This document shows positions 9,676-18,836 of a stretch of 64,000 bases of DNA, one piece after another. A program made the translations under genes and the position numbers. The first letter of the stretch is position 1. The number at the start of each line of letters is the position of its first letter. This DNA comes from Alloyangia pacifica (GTDB lineage: Bacteria > Pseudomonadota > Alphaproteobacteria > Rhodobacterales > Rhodobacteraceae), in the NCBI RefSeq assembly GCF_020524285.1, contig NZ_JAIVKX010000003.1:372001-436000 (forward strand). The letters run 5' to 3'. Under the pieces are notes generated by a model, which saw only the letters and a program-made list of their open reading frames with translations, made no database searches and was not told where the DNA came from.

Positions 9676-10350
9676 TTATCCCTTCGGCGCCAGCAGCTTC
9701 AGCGCGGCGCGGATCAGCGCGGGGGTCTCGGCCTCCGGATCCTCGCCCGCCGCCTGCGCCACCGCCGACGCCGCCTCGCCCGGCGCGTAGCCGAGATTGC
9801 CGAGCGCCGAGAGCGCCTCGGATTGCGCCGAGGCGTTGGGTTTCGGCGCCGGAGCCTTGCGCGGCGCCGCGGGCGCGGGTGTTGCGGCCGGCGCGTCCTC
9901 GATCACCACGTCGTCAGCCGAGGTCACCTGCCCCGCGCCCATGGCCATAACCATCGGGGCCTTGTCCTTCAGCTCGTTCACCACGCGCTGCGCGGTCTTC
10001 GGGCCGATGCCCTTGGCCGCCTTGATGGCGTTCCAGTCCCCGAGCGCGATCGCCCGGCTCACCCCGTCCGGCCCCAGCGTACCGAGGATGGCGAGCGAGG
10101 CCTTGGCGCCGACGCCCTGCACCGACATCAGCAGGCGGAACCATTCCTTTTCCACCAGCGAGGGGAAACCGTAGAGCTGCAGCAAATCCTCGCGCACCAG
10201 CAGGTCGGTGTAGAGCGCCGCCGCCTCACCCGGGGCCAGCGTCATCAGCACCCGCTCGGAGCAATAGACCACGTAGCCCACGCCCCGCACGTCGATCAGC
10301 GCGTGATCGTCGCCCTTGTAATCCACCCGTCCGGCGATCCGTCCGATCAT
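9676..10350 (-). CDS. ruvA: Holliday junction DNA helicase subunit RuvA
   Basis: RuvA binds four-way junctions and recruits RuvB. The 224-residue protein has the N-terminal OB fold ([15 protein letters not shown]...), tandem helix-hairpin-helix motifs ([13 protein letters not shown] and [13 protein letters not shown], about residues 75-130), an alanine/proline-rich linker, and the C-terminal domain III ([15 protein letters not shown]) that contacts RuvB. Its ATG overlaps the ruvC stop in an ATGA arrangement, so translation is coupled. Confidence 0.97.
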   Translation of the reverse strand: MIGRIAGRVDYKGDDHALIDVRGVGYVVYCSERVLMTLAPGEAAALYTDLLVREDLLQLYGFPSLVEKEWFRLLMSVQGVGAKASLAILGTLGPDGVSRAIALGDWNAIKAAKGIGPKTAQRVVNELKDKAPMVMAMGAGQVTSADDVVIEDAPAATPAPAAPRKAPAPKPNASAQSEALSALGNLGYAPGEAASAVAQAAGEDPEAETPALIRAALKLLAPKG

Positions 10351-10835
10351 GCCTTTACCTTCATTCTCTGCGCGCCCTGATGATGCGCGTGACAAATCGC
10401 GATGGCCAGTGCATCCGCCGCGTCGGGGCTGTCGATGACGACGCCCGGCAACTGCATCCGCACCATGTGGTCCACCTGCGCCTTTTCCGCGTGGCCGACA
10501 CCGACCACGGTCTTCTTGACCTTGTTGGGAGCGTATTCGCCGATCTCGAGCCCGAATTGCGCCGGCACCAGCATGGCGATGCCGCGCGCCTGCCCGAGCT
10601 TCAGCGTGCCCGCCCCGTCGCGGTTGACGAAGGTCTGTTCGACGGCGGCGATCTCGGGCTGCCAGCGGTGCAGCACATCGGTAAGCTGTTCGTGCAGCGT
10701 GAGCAGGCGCGCCGCCAGCGTGCCCTGCCCCGAATCGCATGTGCCGTTCGCGACATGCCGCAAGCGACTGCCCTCCGCGTCGATCACCCCCCAGCCCATG
10801 TGCCGGAGGCCGGGATCGATTCCGATCACCCGCAT
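10347..10835 (-). CDS. ruvC: Crossover junction endodeoxyribonuclease RuvC
   Basis: Holliday junction resolvase, 162 residues, with an RNase H-like fold. All four acidic metal ligands are visible: Asp7 ([12 protein letters not shown]), Glu66 (AAVEQTFV), and Asp138 and Asp141 (SPDAADALA). It is the first gene of the ruvC-ruvA-ruvB operon. The start is the ATG before RVIGIDPGL, the expected N-terminus. The long upstream gap presumably holds the operon promoter. Confidence 0.96.
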   Translation of the reverse strand: MRVIGIDPGLRHMGWGVIDAEGSRLRHVANGTCDSGQGTLAARLLTLHEQLTDVLHRWQPEIAAVEQTFVNRDGAGTLKLGQARGIAMLVPAQFGLEIGEYAPNKVKKTVVGVGHAEKAQVDHMVRMQLPGVVIDSPDAADALAIAICHAHHQGAQRMKVKA

Positions 10836-11165
10836 TTTCTGCCTGCCCGTTCTTGTTTTTCTGCCTCCGGAGTAGCACGAAACGCGAACATCCGCCAAGC
10901 CCTCGCCCGGGTGCATTTTTTTCGTTCGGCCAGCGATGCACGTCGGCACCGCGTCCGGCATCCAAAGACGACATTCGGAAGTCTCCGCGCGACACTTTGT
11001 GCCTGATTTTTGGGTTATTTTACGGGGATTATGCTCATTTTACGTGCTATGTGAAAACTGCAGGGCCCCCATGCATTTTTGACCAGTTGTTAGAATTCTG
11101 CGGCGGCTCTATCTCCCGCTCAGAATTCAGGCACTTTGAAAACTTCTGGACAAGGACACTGACCC
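10836..11165. other. Intergenic region between divergent ruvC and the DUF1127 gene
   Basis: This 330-base gap has no convincing gene. It is clearly more AT-rich than its surroundings, most of all at about 11005-11060, which suggests promoters for the divergent flanking genes. AGAATTC occurs twice about 25 bases apart (near 11092 and 11121). I cannot assign -35/-10 boxes with confidence. Confidence 0.5.
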
Positions 11166-11432
11166 ATGGCTGCTTATGACTACTCGCGCGACGCCTCCGG
11201 CGCCGCTGGTCTGGCAGGCCGCATCGGCAACGTCTTCGTCACCGGCTTCGCGCCCGTCGCCGCTGATGAGACCCCCCGCTCGGCCGGCCTCTTCGCTACC
11301 CTTTTCGGCATGATCGCCGAGTGGAACGACACCCGTCTGACCCGCAAGAGCCTGATGGCTCTCACCGACCGTGAACTCGACGATATCGGCCTGAGCCGCG
11401 CCGACATCCCCGCGATCGCACGTCGCCGCTGA
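11166..11432 (+). CDS. DUF1127 domain protein
   Basis: A small 88-residue protein whose C-terminal half (about residues 53-81) is a DUF1127/YjiS-like motif: WNDTRLTRKSLMALTDRE followed by LDDIGLSRADI. The short N-terminal part, rich in Gly and Ala, is not conserved in the family. Small DUF1127 proteins in alphaproteobacteria have been linked to RNA metabolism and to phosphate or stress adaptation, but no role can be read from this sequence. The gene is monocistronic: an AT-rich gap lies upstream and a strong terminator 20 bases downstream. Confidence 0.85.
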   Translation: MAAYDYSRDASGAAGLAGRIGNVFVTGFAPVAADETPRSAGLFATLFGMIAEWNDTRLTRKSLMALTDRELDDIGLSRADIPAIARRR

Positions 11433-11452
11433 TCTCATGCGAGATCATGCAT

Positions 11453-11486
11453 AAAGGCCGCTGTCCCGACCAGGACAGCGGCCTTT
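11453..11486 (+). terminator. Strong hairpin terminator after the DUF1127 gene
   Basis: A perfect 14-bp stem, AAAGGCCGCTGTCC paired with GGACAGCGGCCTTT, with the loop CGACCA. The stem ends in T residues. Because the left arm begins with A residues it may also act on the opposite strand for the small membrane-protein gene region. Confidence 0.88.
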
Positions 11487-11544
11487 CTCATGTCCGGACT
11501 AGCCCGGACCCAGCGGAGGTGCGAGGCCGAGGCCCCGCGATCCC

Positions 11545-11889
11545 TCAGCGCAGGAAAACCTGCAGGTGCTGCCCGATCCAGAGCGTGACCGGGTCCACAC
11601 CGAGCAGCCAGGCGCCCAGCTTGTCCCACACACTGCCATTGGTGAGCAGCGCCAGGTGTTCGCCGTAGTTCTCGGCACCAAGGCTGGCGAGCATCAGGCC
11701 CTTGAAGGCCAGGAAGCTCAGCAGCGCGACCAGAACACTTCCAAACCGCGGCGCCTTCAGCGCGCGGCGCGGGCGGTGTTCGATCACGCCGTTTCGATTC
11801 AATTTCGTGACGTAGCCATGCGCCAACTTCCGGTGCTTGTGCCGGATAGCGCGCTGACGGCGCTCGAATCTTTTCAGAGCGCTTTCCAT
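11545..11889 (-). CDS. Small membrane protein, hypothetical
   Basis: A 114-residue protein with a strongly basic N-terminus (ALKRFERRQRAIRHKHRKLAH), one hydrophobic helix near residues 52-72 (VLVALLSFLAFKGLMLASLG), and a second amphipathic or hydrophobic segment near the C-terminus. It is probably an inner-membrane protein with a cytoplasmic basic face. I chose the ATG at 11889, which gives the compact product; in-frame codons upstream would run into the prmA 3' region. Function not recognised. Confidence 0.65.
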   Translation of the reverse strand: MESALKRFERRQRAIRHKHRKLAHGYVTKLNRNGVIEHRPRRALKAPRFGSVLVALLSFLAFKGLMLASLGAENYGEHLALLTNGSVWDKLGAWLLGVDPVTLWIGQHLQVFLR

Positions 11890-11987
11890 ACCGCGACAGC
11901 CCTCGTTACCATACAAATACAGAGCGTATTTGACGGGAAAGCACGGCAGAAATTTGGCAGAAGCGCGGCAAGCCTGCCGCGTTTCGA

Positions 11988-12863
11988 TCACGAAGGCTTG
12001 CGCAGCGTGAGCGTCACCCACTCACCGATTTCGTCGCGGCGGGTCAGCTCAACACCCTGTGCAGCATAGGCTTCGACGACCTCATCGGCCTGCCGGATCA
12101 GGATGCCCGACAGGATCGCGTAACCGCCGGGCGCGAGATGCGCCGCCATATCAGGGGCCAAATCGATCAGCGGTTGCTTGAGGATATTGGCAAAAACGAG
12201 ATCGAAAGGCGCGCGGGCGGCAAGATCGGGATGACCGAAGCCCGCGGCCTCGACGCAGATCACCTTTCCCTCGAGGTTGTTGGCCCGCACGTTCGCCTCG
12301 GCCACTTCCACGGCGACCTCGTCGATGTCCGACACGATTACCGGGTTGGGCCAGATGCGCGCGGCGGCCATGCCGAGCACCGCGGTGCCGCAGCCGATGT
12401 CAGCGACGTTCTGGCCAACCATGCCCTCGTTCGACAGGCGGTCGAGCGCGCGCAGGCAGCCCAGCGTGGTACCGTGGTGGCCGGTGCCGAAGGCCATGGC
12501 GGCCTCGATCAGAAGCGGCTCGGCGCCCTCGGGGATCTTGTCGGCGTCATGCGAACCGTAGACGAAGAAGCGCCCGGCCTCGACCGGGGTCAGCTCGCGG
12601 CGCACCTTGTCGACCCAGTCCTGGTCCGGCACTTCCGAGATGACGAAAGGCTCGGCGTTGAAGGCGGCGGCGAGCAGCGCCAGTTCCACGTCGTTGGGCT
12701 TGCCGAGGAAATAGCCGCCGACCTCCCAGGTGCCGGTGCCGTCTTCGATCTCGAAGACGCCCACGCCCGTGGGTTCGGGATCGATGTCCTCGATGGCCTC
12801 GCCCAAGGCCTCGGCCGCGGTCTTGTCGCTCAGCTTGGTGAAGGCGGTCCAGGTCTTGGCCAT
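11988..12863 (-). CDS. prmA: Ribosomal protein L11 methyltransferase
   Basis: SAM-dependent enzyme that trimethylates lysines and the N-terminus of ribosomal protein L11. The 291-residue product shows the PrmA hallmark AFGTGHHGTTLGCLRAL, followed by the SAM-binding motif I (NVADIGCGTAVLGMAA), the acidic motif II (IVSDIDEVAVEVA) and the motif IV loop FANILKQPL, equivalent to NILxxxL in the family. A strong AGGAGAG precedes the ATG at 12863. Confidence 0.93.
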   Translation of the reverse strand: MAKTWTAFTKLSDKTAAEALGEAIEDIDPEPTGVGVFEIEDGTGTWEVGGYFLGKPNDVELALLAAAFNAEPFVISEVPDQDWVDKVRRELTPVEAGRFFVYGSHDADKIPEGAEPLLIEAAMAFGTGHHGTTLGCLRALDRLSNEGMVGQNVADIGCGTAVLGMAAARIWPNPVIVSDIDEVAVEVAEANVRANNLEGKVICVEAAGFGHPDLAARAPFDLVFANILKQPLIDLAPDMAAHLAPGGYAILSGILIRQADEVVEAYAAQGVELTRRDEIGEWVTLTLRKPS

Positions 12864-12963
12864 GTCGTGCTCTCCTAAAGGGGTTGGCCTGCCCGATACA
12901 GGGTTTGCGCGTGGCGCGCCAGCCTGCATGCAGCCCGCGGCGCCCCCAGCCCCCTGAAACGCA

Positions 12964-12988
12964 GCGCCCCGCCAGAGGGGCGGGGCGC
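12964..12988 (-). terminator. GC hairpin downstream of hemF
   Basis: A perfect 10-bp stem (GCGCCCCGCC with GGCGGGGCGC) around a 5-base loop, 20 bases past the hemF stop on the minus strand. There is no real T tract, so this is a probable transcript end or stabiliser rather than a classical terminator. Confidence 0.5.
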
Positions 12989-13008
12989 ATCGGATGATCA
13001 GGTGAGGG

Positions 13009-13899
13009 TCAGACCCATTTCGCCAGCGGCGGCAGGCTCATCAGCACCGCATCCGGGTCATGTCCGGTGGCGAGGCCGAACTTGGTGCCGCGGTCGTAGA
13101 CCAGGTTGTACTCGGCGTAGAGCCCGCGATGCACGAGCTGCGCATCCTTCTCGGCCGCGCCGAAGCCCATGCTCCGGCGTTTCTCGACCAGCGGAAGGTA
13201 GGCGGGCAGGAAGGCGCGGCCGATGTCCTGCGTCAGGGCGAAGTCCGCCTCCCAATCGCCGGTGTTGCGGTCGTCCATGAAGATGCCGCCGACGCCGCGC
13301 GCCCGCTTGCGGTGCGGGATGTAGAAATACTCGTCCGCCCAGGCCTTCAGCTCGGGATAGAGCGCCGCGCCGTGCGGATCGAGGTACTCTTTCTGGGTGG
13401 CGTGGAAATGCGCCGTGTCCTCTTCGTACTCGAGGCAGGGATTGAGATCCGAGCCGCCCCCGAACCACCAGGCGCCCGGCGTCCAGAACATGCGGGTGTT
13501 CATGTGCACCGCAGGCGCGTGCGGGTTCTGCATGTGGGCGACAAGGCTGATCCCCGAGGCCCAGAAGCGCGGGTCGTCCTCGATTCCCGGCACGCCGCGC
13601 GCCGCCATGGATTTCTGCGCCGCCGCGCCGAGCGTGCCGTAAACGGTCGAGACGTTCACCCCGACCTTCTCGAACACCCGGCCGCCGCGCATCACGCTCA
13701 TCAGCCCGCCGCCGGCGTCGCTACCGTCGTCGGCGGTGCGGGTGGTGGGCGTCACGGTGAAGCGGCCCGCCGCATGCTCGGACAGCGGTCCCTCGGCGTG
13801 GCTGTCCTCGAGCCCTTCGAAGGCGTCGACGATCTTGTCGCGCAGCGCGCGAAACCAATGCGACGCGCGGGTCTTGCGCTCGTCAAATACGTCACTCAT
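13009..13899 (-). CDS. hemF: Oxygen-dependent coproporphyrinogen III oxidase
   Basis: HemF converts coproporphyrinogen III to protoporphyrinogen IX in heme synthesis using O2. The 296-residue protein contains the family signatures GGGLMSVMRGGRVFEKVGVN (about residues 63-82), FWTPGAWWFGGGSDLNP (about 138-154) and KRARGVGGIFMDD (about 198-210). The C-terminal VHRGLYAEYNLVYDRGTKFG is also typical. It precedes prmA on the minus strand with a 145-bp gap. Confidence 0.97.
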   Translation of the reverse strand: MSDVFDERKTRASHWFRALRDKIVDAFEGLEDSHAEGPLSEHAAGRFTVTPTTRTADDGSDAGGGLMSVMRGGRVFEKVGVNVSTVYGTLGAAAQKSMAARGVPGIEDDPRFWASGISLVAHMQNPHAPAVHMNTRMFWTPGAWWFGGGSDLNPCLEYEEDTAHFHATQKEYLDPHGAALYPELKAWADEYFYIPHRKRARGVGGIFMDDRNTGDWEADFALTQDIGRAFLPAYLPLVEKRRSMGFGAAEKDAQLVHRGLYAEYNLVYDRGTKFGLATGHDPDAVLMSLPPLAKWV

Positions 13900-13920
13900 G
13901 TGCGTCCCCCCAGGCCCGGC

Positions 13921-14721
13921 TCAGTGCATCGGCGTGCCGACCGGGTCGATCAGCGTGCGGCCGCCATCCACGGTCATGATCTGGCCGGTCATGAAGCCCG
14001 ACGCCTCGGAGGCAAGGAACTGCACCGCCTCGCAGACCTCGTCCGGCCCGGCGATACGACCGGCCGGTGTGTGCTTCTCGATCTCCTCGCGGTAGCCGGG
14101 ATGCTCCTTGAGGATGTTCTTCAGGCTCGAGGACATCAGCGAGCCGAAGGCCACCGAGTTCACCCGGATCTTCTGCTCCGCCAGCGACACCGCCATCGAG
14201 CGGGTCAGCTGGTCGAGCGCCGCGACCGAGACCGAGTAACCCAGCAGATGCGGGTTGGCCCGCGCGGCGGCGATCGACGAGATATTGATGATCGTGCCGG
14301 CGCAGCGGACGTCCTGCCCCTCGGCCTGCTTGATCATCCGCTTGGCGACGATCTGGCTCAGGCGCATCGCGGGCATCAGGTTCTGGCCGATCATCGTCTC
14401 GAGCGAGGCATCCTCGCAGTCGTGCACGTTGGTGGGCAGGATCTGTCGCGCGCCGTTCACCAGGATGTCGACCCTGTCGTAGGCGTCGAGAGTCGCCGAC
14501 AGCAGGTTGGCCAGCGTCAGCTTCTCGCGCAGGTCGCCGGCGAAGTAGCGCATGGTGCTCTCTTCATCGACCTGCCCGCATTCCTTGGCCAGCCGGTTCT
14601 CGTCCATGTCCGCGAACATGACGTTGGCACCACGGGATGCAAAGTGCCGCGCGATCGCGAGGCCCACGCCATTGGCGGCGCCGGTGACGATGGCGGTCTT
14701 GCCTTCGATGGAAAAACTCAT
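13921..14721 (-). CDS. SDR-family protein lacking the catalytic lysine
   Basis: A 266-residue short-chain dehydrogenase/reductase fold. The cofactor motif TGAANGVG is at about residues 14-21 and the NGAR element is present in place of NNAG. The Ser of the active site appears in NISSIAAA. The tyrosine motif reads YSVSV where the family has YxxxK, so the lysine that lowers the tyrosine pKa is Val. The remaining fold, including the C-terminal TGQIMTVDGG, is intact. Reductase activity is therefore doubtful. A ribosome site AAGGGA precedes the ATG. It lies 21 bp before hemF on the same strand and may be cotranscribed with it. Confidence 0.82.
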   Translation of the reverse strand: MSFSIEGKTAIVTGAANGVGLAIARHFASRGANVMFADMDENRLAKECGQVDEESTMRYFAGDLREKLTLANLLSATLDAYDRVDILVNGARQILPTNVHDCEDASLETMIGQNLMPAMRLSQIVAKRMIKQAEGQDVRCAGTIINISSIAAARANPHLLGYSVSVAALDQLTRSMAVSLAEQKIRVNSVAFGSLMSSSLKNILKEHPGYREEIEKHTPAGRIAGPDEVCEAVQFLASEASGFMTGQIMTVDGGRTLIDPVGTPMH

Positions 14722-14758
14722 GGGAATCCCTTGAATGTTTGCGCCAAGCTAGCCGCGA

Positions 14759-15736
14759 TCAGCGCCCCGGGCGAGAGGCGTGCAGGATCTTGAACCGCGA
14801 ATCCCCTGCGATTTCCTCGGAATTGCGGAAGCGTTCGGCAAGCCGGGTCTCGTAGGGCAGGTGCCGGTTGGCGACGAGCCAGAGCTGGCCCGAGGGTTTC
14901 AGCACCCGCGCGGCCGCATCGATGAAGGCCTGGCCGAGCGAGGGCTCGGCCTTGCGCCCGGTGTGGAAGGGCGGGTTCATGACGACCGCGTCGAGCAGCG
15001 CCGGGGGGCGCCAGTCGAGCGCGTTGGCCCAGTGGAACTGCGCGCGCGCGTCGGTGACATTGCGCCGTGCGCAGTCGAGCGCGTCGTGATCGGCCTCGAC
15101 CAGATGCAGCGCGGCGATCTTCTCGCGGCGCAGCAGGCCGTTTGCCAGACCGCCCCAGCCCGCACCGAGATCGGCGACATTGGCGCCGAGCTTCTCGGGC
15201 AGCGCCGCAAGCAGCGCCTCGCTGGCCGGGTCCGGCCCGTCGGCCGAGAACACGCCGGGCGCGGTCCACTGCCCGCCGGGCAGTTGCGCCGGGCCCTTGG
15301 CCCAGTCGACGAAAGCATCGGTGGCGGTGAACCAGATGGTCTTGCCATGCGCCTTGGAGACCTGCCCCATGATCTCGGTGCGCTTGCGCAGCGCCTTCAG
15401 GCAGGCGTCGATGCCGTCGGTCTTCTGGCCGTCGACGATCACCAGGCCACCCTTGGCGGCGGCGTTGGCCTCGGCGATCCAGGCCTCGGCTCGGTCGCGG
15501 GCGCGGGGCAGGAAGACGATGGCAGCGGCAAACTCCCCCTCGGGGGCCAGCGCGACGGTCCAGCCGCGGCGCTCCCAGGCGTCGTAATCGGGGGCAAGGC
15601 GCTGGACGACGGTGCACCGCTCGCGCGGCAGATCGCCGGCGTCGAAGTCACCGGGGGCGCCAAGCAGCAGGATGCGCCCTTCGGAGGGCAGGTCGAGACC
15701 TCCCTCGAGCGCGAAACTCAATCGGGTATCAGACAT
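14759..15736 (-). CDS. RsmC-like class I SAM methyltransferase
   Basis: A 325-residue two-domain protein. The C-terminal half is a Rossmann methyltransferase with motif I NVADLGAGWGGLA (about residues 186-198) and the target-amine motif MNPPFHTG (about 250), the NPPF form used for guanine or adenine exocyclic amines. The N-terminal half looks like the degenerate methyltransferase domain of RsmC/RlmG proteins. By family it probably modifies 16S rRNA guanine 1207 (m2G), but RlmG-type specificity cannot be excluded. Confidence 0.82.
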   Translation of the reverse strand: MSDTRLSFALEGGLDLPSEGRILLLGAPGDFDAGDLPRERCTVVQRLAPDYDAWERRGWTVALAPEGEFAAAIVFLPRARDRAEAWIAEANAAAKGGLVIVDGQKTDGIDACLKALRKRTEIMGQVSKAHGKTIWFTATDAFVDWAKGPAQLPGGQWTAPGVFSADGPDPASEALLAALPEKLGANVADLGAGWGGLANGLLRREKIAALHLVEADHDALDCARRNVTDARAQFHWANALDWRPPALLDAVVMNPPFHTGRKAEPSLGQAFIDAAARVLKPSGQLWLVANRHLPYETRLAERFRNSEEIAGDSRFKILHASRPGR

Positions 15737-15760
15737 GGTCGAGCCGCCGGGTCGGGCGGA

Positions 15761-16087
15761 TCACTCCTTTTCCATGGTGCATTGCAGCGGATGCTGGTGA
15801 CGCCGGGCAAAATCCATGACCTGCCCCACCTTGGTCTCGGCGATCTCGTGGCTGAACACGCCAACGACGGCGACGCCCTTCTTGTGCACGGTGAGCATCA
15901 CCTCGAAGGCCTGGGCATGGGTCATGCCGAAGAAGCGCTCGAGCACGTGCACGACGAATTCCATCGGCGTGTAGTCGTCGTTCAGAAGCAGCACCTTGTA
16001 AAGCGGCGGGCGCTTGGTCTTGGGCTTGGTCTGCAGAACGACGTCGGAATCGCCCTCGCCATCACGGGGGTCGTTGCGGTCGGACAT
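15761..16087 (-). CDS. clpS: ATP-dependent Clp protease adaptor ClpS
   Basis: ClpS delivers N-degron substrates to ClpAP. The 108-residue product has a flexible acidic N-terminal tail followed by the ClpS core: [17 protein letters not shown], then [18 protein letters not shown] and [20 protein letters not shown]. The NDDYTPM motif carries the acidic residues that hold the substrate N-terminus. A start 11 codons upstream (16120) is also possible; neither has a strong ribosome site. No clpA is in the window. Confidence 0.93.
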   Translation of the reverse strand: MSDRNDPRDGEGDSDVVLQTKPKTKRPPLYKVLLLNDDYTPMEFVVHVLERFFGMTHAQAFEVMLTVHKKGVAVVGVFSHEIAETKVGQVMDFARRHQHPLQCTMEKE

Positions 16088-16228
16088 GAGGACTTTCTGG
16101 GCCGTGACGGGGTAGGTCATCTCGGGGACGCTTTTGCTTTGCGTGTGCTTTGCGGTTCCGGCTTTGAAGGGTCTATATAAATCCAAGGAGCCGCGGAGAA
16201 AAGACCCGTGGCGGGAAGAGGCGACAAT

Positions 16229-16927
16229 ATGGCCCGGAAACTGCAAACAATCGGCTTCGATGCCGACGATACGCTCTGGCACAACGAGCGCTTCTTCACG
16301 CTGACACAGGAGCGATTCGCCGAACTGCTGGCCGATCACGCCGAGCGCGACCATCTCGAGGAGCGCCTGCTGGCCGCCGAGACGCGCAACATCGGCCACT
16401 ACGGGTTCGGCGTGAAGGGCTTCGTGCTGTCGATGATCGAAACCGCCGTCGAGGTCACCGAGGGCCGCGTTCCGGGCGCGGTCATCGGGCAGATCCTCAA
16501 GGCCGGGCAGGACATGCTCGCGCATCCGGTCGAACTGCTGCCGCACGCGCAGGCGGCGGTCGAGGCGCTGGCGCCGGAGCATCACCTCGTGCTGATCACC
16601 AAGGGCGACCTGCTGCACCAGGAGCGCAAGCTGGCGGCCTCGGGGCTGGGCGATTTCTTCGACGCCGTCGAGATCGTCTCGGACAAGCAGCCGCAGACCT
16701 ACGCCCGTATCTTCGGCGCCAGCCCCGGCGGGGCGGAAGGCGCGATGATGGTGGGCAATTCGCTGAAGTCGGACGTCAATCCGGCGATCCGCGCCGGCGG
16801 CTGGGGGGTCTTCGTGCCGCAGGACCTGGCCTGGAGCTTCGAGCATGACGAGAAACTCGATCATCCCCGTTTCCGAGAGATTCCCCACCTTGGTGCACTC
16901 GCCAAGCTTGTGGAAACGCTGGGCTGA
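16229..16927 (+). CDS. HAD-superfamily hydrolase
   Basis: A 232-residue phosphatase-like protein. HAD motif I is [11 protein letters not shown] (about residues 9-19), with both catalytic aspartates. Motif II is LITKGD, motif III includes the Lys in VSDKQPQTY, and motif IV is [10 protein letters not shown], with the metal-binding Asp. The cap is helical (C1 type). I prefer the ATG at 16229 because GGGAAGAGG lies 7 bases upstream; a GTG at 16208 is in frame. Substrate unknown. Confidence 0.82.
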   Translation: MARKLQTIGFDADDTLWHNERFFTLTQERFAELLADHAERDHLEERLLAAETRNIGHYGFGVKGFVLSMIETAVEVTEGRVPGAVIGQILKAGQDMLAHPVELLPHAQAAVEALAPEHHLVLITKGDLLHQERKLAASGLGDFFDAVEIVSDKQPQTYARIFGASPGGAEGAMMVGNSLKSDVNPAIRAGGWGVFVPQDLAWSFEHDEKLDHPRFREIPHLGALAKLVETLG

Positions 16928-16992
16928 CCCGAGGTCCCGGCAAACCGCCGTAATCGTGCCGTAATCGTCCCTATAGTGGTACTCTCAAGCAG

Positions 16993-17011
16993 CTCCTACC
17001 AAATATAGGAG
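16993..17011. promoter_or_regulatory. Inverted repeat upstream of the carboxypeptidase gene
   Basis: CTCCTA and TAGGAG form a perfect 6-bp dyad separated by 7 bases (CCAAATA), about 135 bases before the start of the D,D-carboxypeptidase gene. A tandem direct repeat of GCCGTAATCGT lies just upstream at about 16947-16968. The region is AT-rich relative to the genome, so a regulator site or promoter is likely, but no known factor is recognised. Confidence 0.4.
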
Positions 17012-17146
17012 TTCACGATCGAGAAAACGCCGAAGAATCAAGGCATTGCAGACTTTATTTTTTTGCCGCTCCGTGCTAGCGTTTTCCCAAACTAGAACAG
17101 TTGGCCACCGGAAAACCGGAGGCGAGAGGCAGAGAAGGCGAAAACC

Positions 17147-18727
17147 GTGACGGGACGGCGCATGAAGCGACCGGGCCGAGCAGGCCTGTACATTCTCACA
17201 CTCATCTGGCTCGCCCTCGTGGCGCCACTCGGCGCGTGGGCTGCACCCTATGCCGCGCTGGTGATGGACGCCCGATCTGGTGAAATCCTATTTTCCGAGA
17301 ACGCAGAGACCCGGCTCCATCCGGCCTCGCTGACCAAGATGATGACGCTCTACATCGCCTTCGAGGCGGTCGAGCACGGCGAAATCAGCATGGACACGGT
17401 CGTGACCATCTCGAAGAACGCCGCCGCCGAGCCGCCCTCGAAACTGGGTCTGCGCTCCGGACAGAAGATCAAGCTCCGCTACCTCGTACGCGCCGCCGCG
17501 GTGAAATCGGCCAATGACGCCGCTACCGCCATCGGCGAGGCGATCGAGGGCTCGGAGGCCGCCTTTGCCCGCCGCATGAACCGCACGGCCAAGGCGCTGG
17601 GGATGACCCGCACCACCTTCAAGAACGCCAATGGCCTCACCTCCGAAGGCCACCTGTCCACCGCCCACGACATGGCGATCATGGGGCGGCACATCCTCTA
17701 CGATTACCCGGGCTACTATAACCTCTTCTCGCGCCGCACCACCGACGCGGGCATGCGCGAGGTCGCCAATACCAACCGCCGCTTCCTTGCCGCCTACAAG
17801 GGCGCCGACGGGATCAAGACCGGCTACACCCGTGCCGCGGGCTTCAACCTCGTCGCCTCGGCCGAACGCGGCCGCGAGCGGATCATCTCGGTGGTCTTCG
17901 GCGGCACCTCCACCGCCGCCCGCAATGCCAAGAGTGCCGAACTGCTCAACCTCGGCTTCAAGCGCGCCGCGACCAATGTCGCCCTGCGCCGCCCCGCCAA
18001 GCCGCCCTACATGGGCCGCGTCGGCGGCAGCGACATGATGGTCGCCGGCGCGGATGCCGATGATTCCGGCCTGCGCGGCAAGTCGATCAGGGTGGCGGCG
18101 GCCGCCGTGACCAAGAGCCTGCGCCCGCAGATCCGCCCCGGGGTAAGCAGCTCCGACGTGGCGCCGCTGGTGGCGGGTGTCGAGGATGACATCACCAGCG
18201 TGCTGGAAACCGTGCAGGTCGCCGCCGTGGCCCCTGCCGTCGCCGTCACGCCCGACCCCATCAACATCGCGGACGTCGCCGAAGCCATGGTGGTCGCCGA
18301 GGGTGACACCGGCATCGCCCCCGATGCCTCGATCAAGCCCGTGCGCCGCCCGCAGGCCATGGCTCTGGTCAGCGCGCCGGCGCCGGCCGCCGCGGTGGCG
18401 ACCGAAGTGGTGGCAGAACCGGCGGCAGTCGCCGTCGCGGCGGCGGAACCCGCCGCGCAGGAGGTGGTCACCCGCGTCTCCACCTCGGGCGGACGCCACT
18501 GGGGGATCAACGTCGGCCGCTACCCGAGCCGCTACGCCGCCGAGAAGGTGCTGCTGAAGACCGCGCTGATGGAAACCGCTACGCTGGACGGCTCGCTGCG
18601 CAAGGTGGTCGACCGCTCGGGCGGCTTCGACGCGAACTTCATGGGGCTCTCGCGCGAGACGGCAGACCTCGCCTGCCGCCGCCTTCAGGCCCGCCAGGTG
18701 ACCTGCTTCATGATCGGGCCGAGCTGA
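17147..18727 (+). CDS. D-alanyl-D-alanine carboxypeptidase with SPOR domain
   Basis: Penicillin-binding protein of the PBP5/6 (DacA) group that trims the terminal D-Ala from peptidoglycan stems. A signal peptide ends at about residue 32 (GAWAAP). The three active-site motifs are SLTK (61-64), SAN (120-122) and KTG (223-225). An alanine/proline/valine-rich linker (about 310-430) leads to a C-terminal SPOR domain starting near residue 440 (HWGINVGRYPSRYAAEK), which should target denuded septal glycan. The GTG at 17147 has GAAGG upstream; an ATG at 17162 is an equally possible start. A strong terminator follows. Confidence 0.92.
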   Translation: MTGRRMKRPGRAGLYILTLIWLALVAPLGAWAAPYAALVMDARSGEILFSENAETRLHPASLTKMMTLYIAFEAVEHGEISMDTVVTISKNAAAEPPSKLGLRSGQKIKLRYLVRAAAVKSANDAATAIGEAIEGSEAAFARRMNRTAKALGMTRTTFKNANGLTSEGHLSTAHDMAIMGRHILYDYPGYYNLFSRRTTDAGMREVANTNRRFLAAYKGADGIKTGYTRAAGFNLVASAERGRERIISVVFGGTSTAARNAKSAELLNLGFKRAATNVALRRPAKPPYMGRVGGSDMMVAGADADDSGLRGKSIRVAAAAVTKSLRPQIRPGVSSSDVAPLVAGVEDDITSVLETVQVAAVAPAVAVTPDPINIADVAEAMVVAEGDTGIAPDASIKPVRRPQAMALVSAPAPAAAVATEVVAEPAAVAVAAAEPAAQEVVTRVSTSGGRHWGINVGRYPSRYAAEKVLLKTALMETATLDGSLRKVVDRSGGFDANFMGLSRETADLACRRLQARQVTCFMIGPS

Positions 18728-18751
18728 GCAGCATCCCCGCACAGCACTGAC

Positions 18752-18790
18752 AAAAGAAAACCCCGGGCTCCGCACCCGGGGTTTTCTTTT
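18752..18790 (+). terminator. Rho-independent terminator after the carboxypeptidase gene
   Basis: A 16-bp stem, AAAAGAAAACCCCGGG with CCCGGGGTTTTCTTTT, and a 7-base loop, followed by T residues. This is the clearest terminator in this part of the window and could work in both directions. Confidence 0.92.
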
Positions 18791-18836
18791 TGCAGCCATC
18801 GAAGCGCCTGCAGGGTGCGCACCCCCCAGAAACGAC

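Noticed and set aside
8602-10380. 592-codon plus-strand frame opposite ruvB and ruvA
   Set aside because: The ruv genes are certain on the other strand; the product is low-complexity and unlike any protein.
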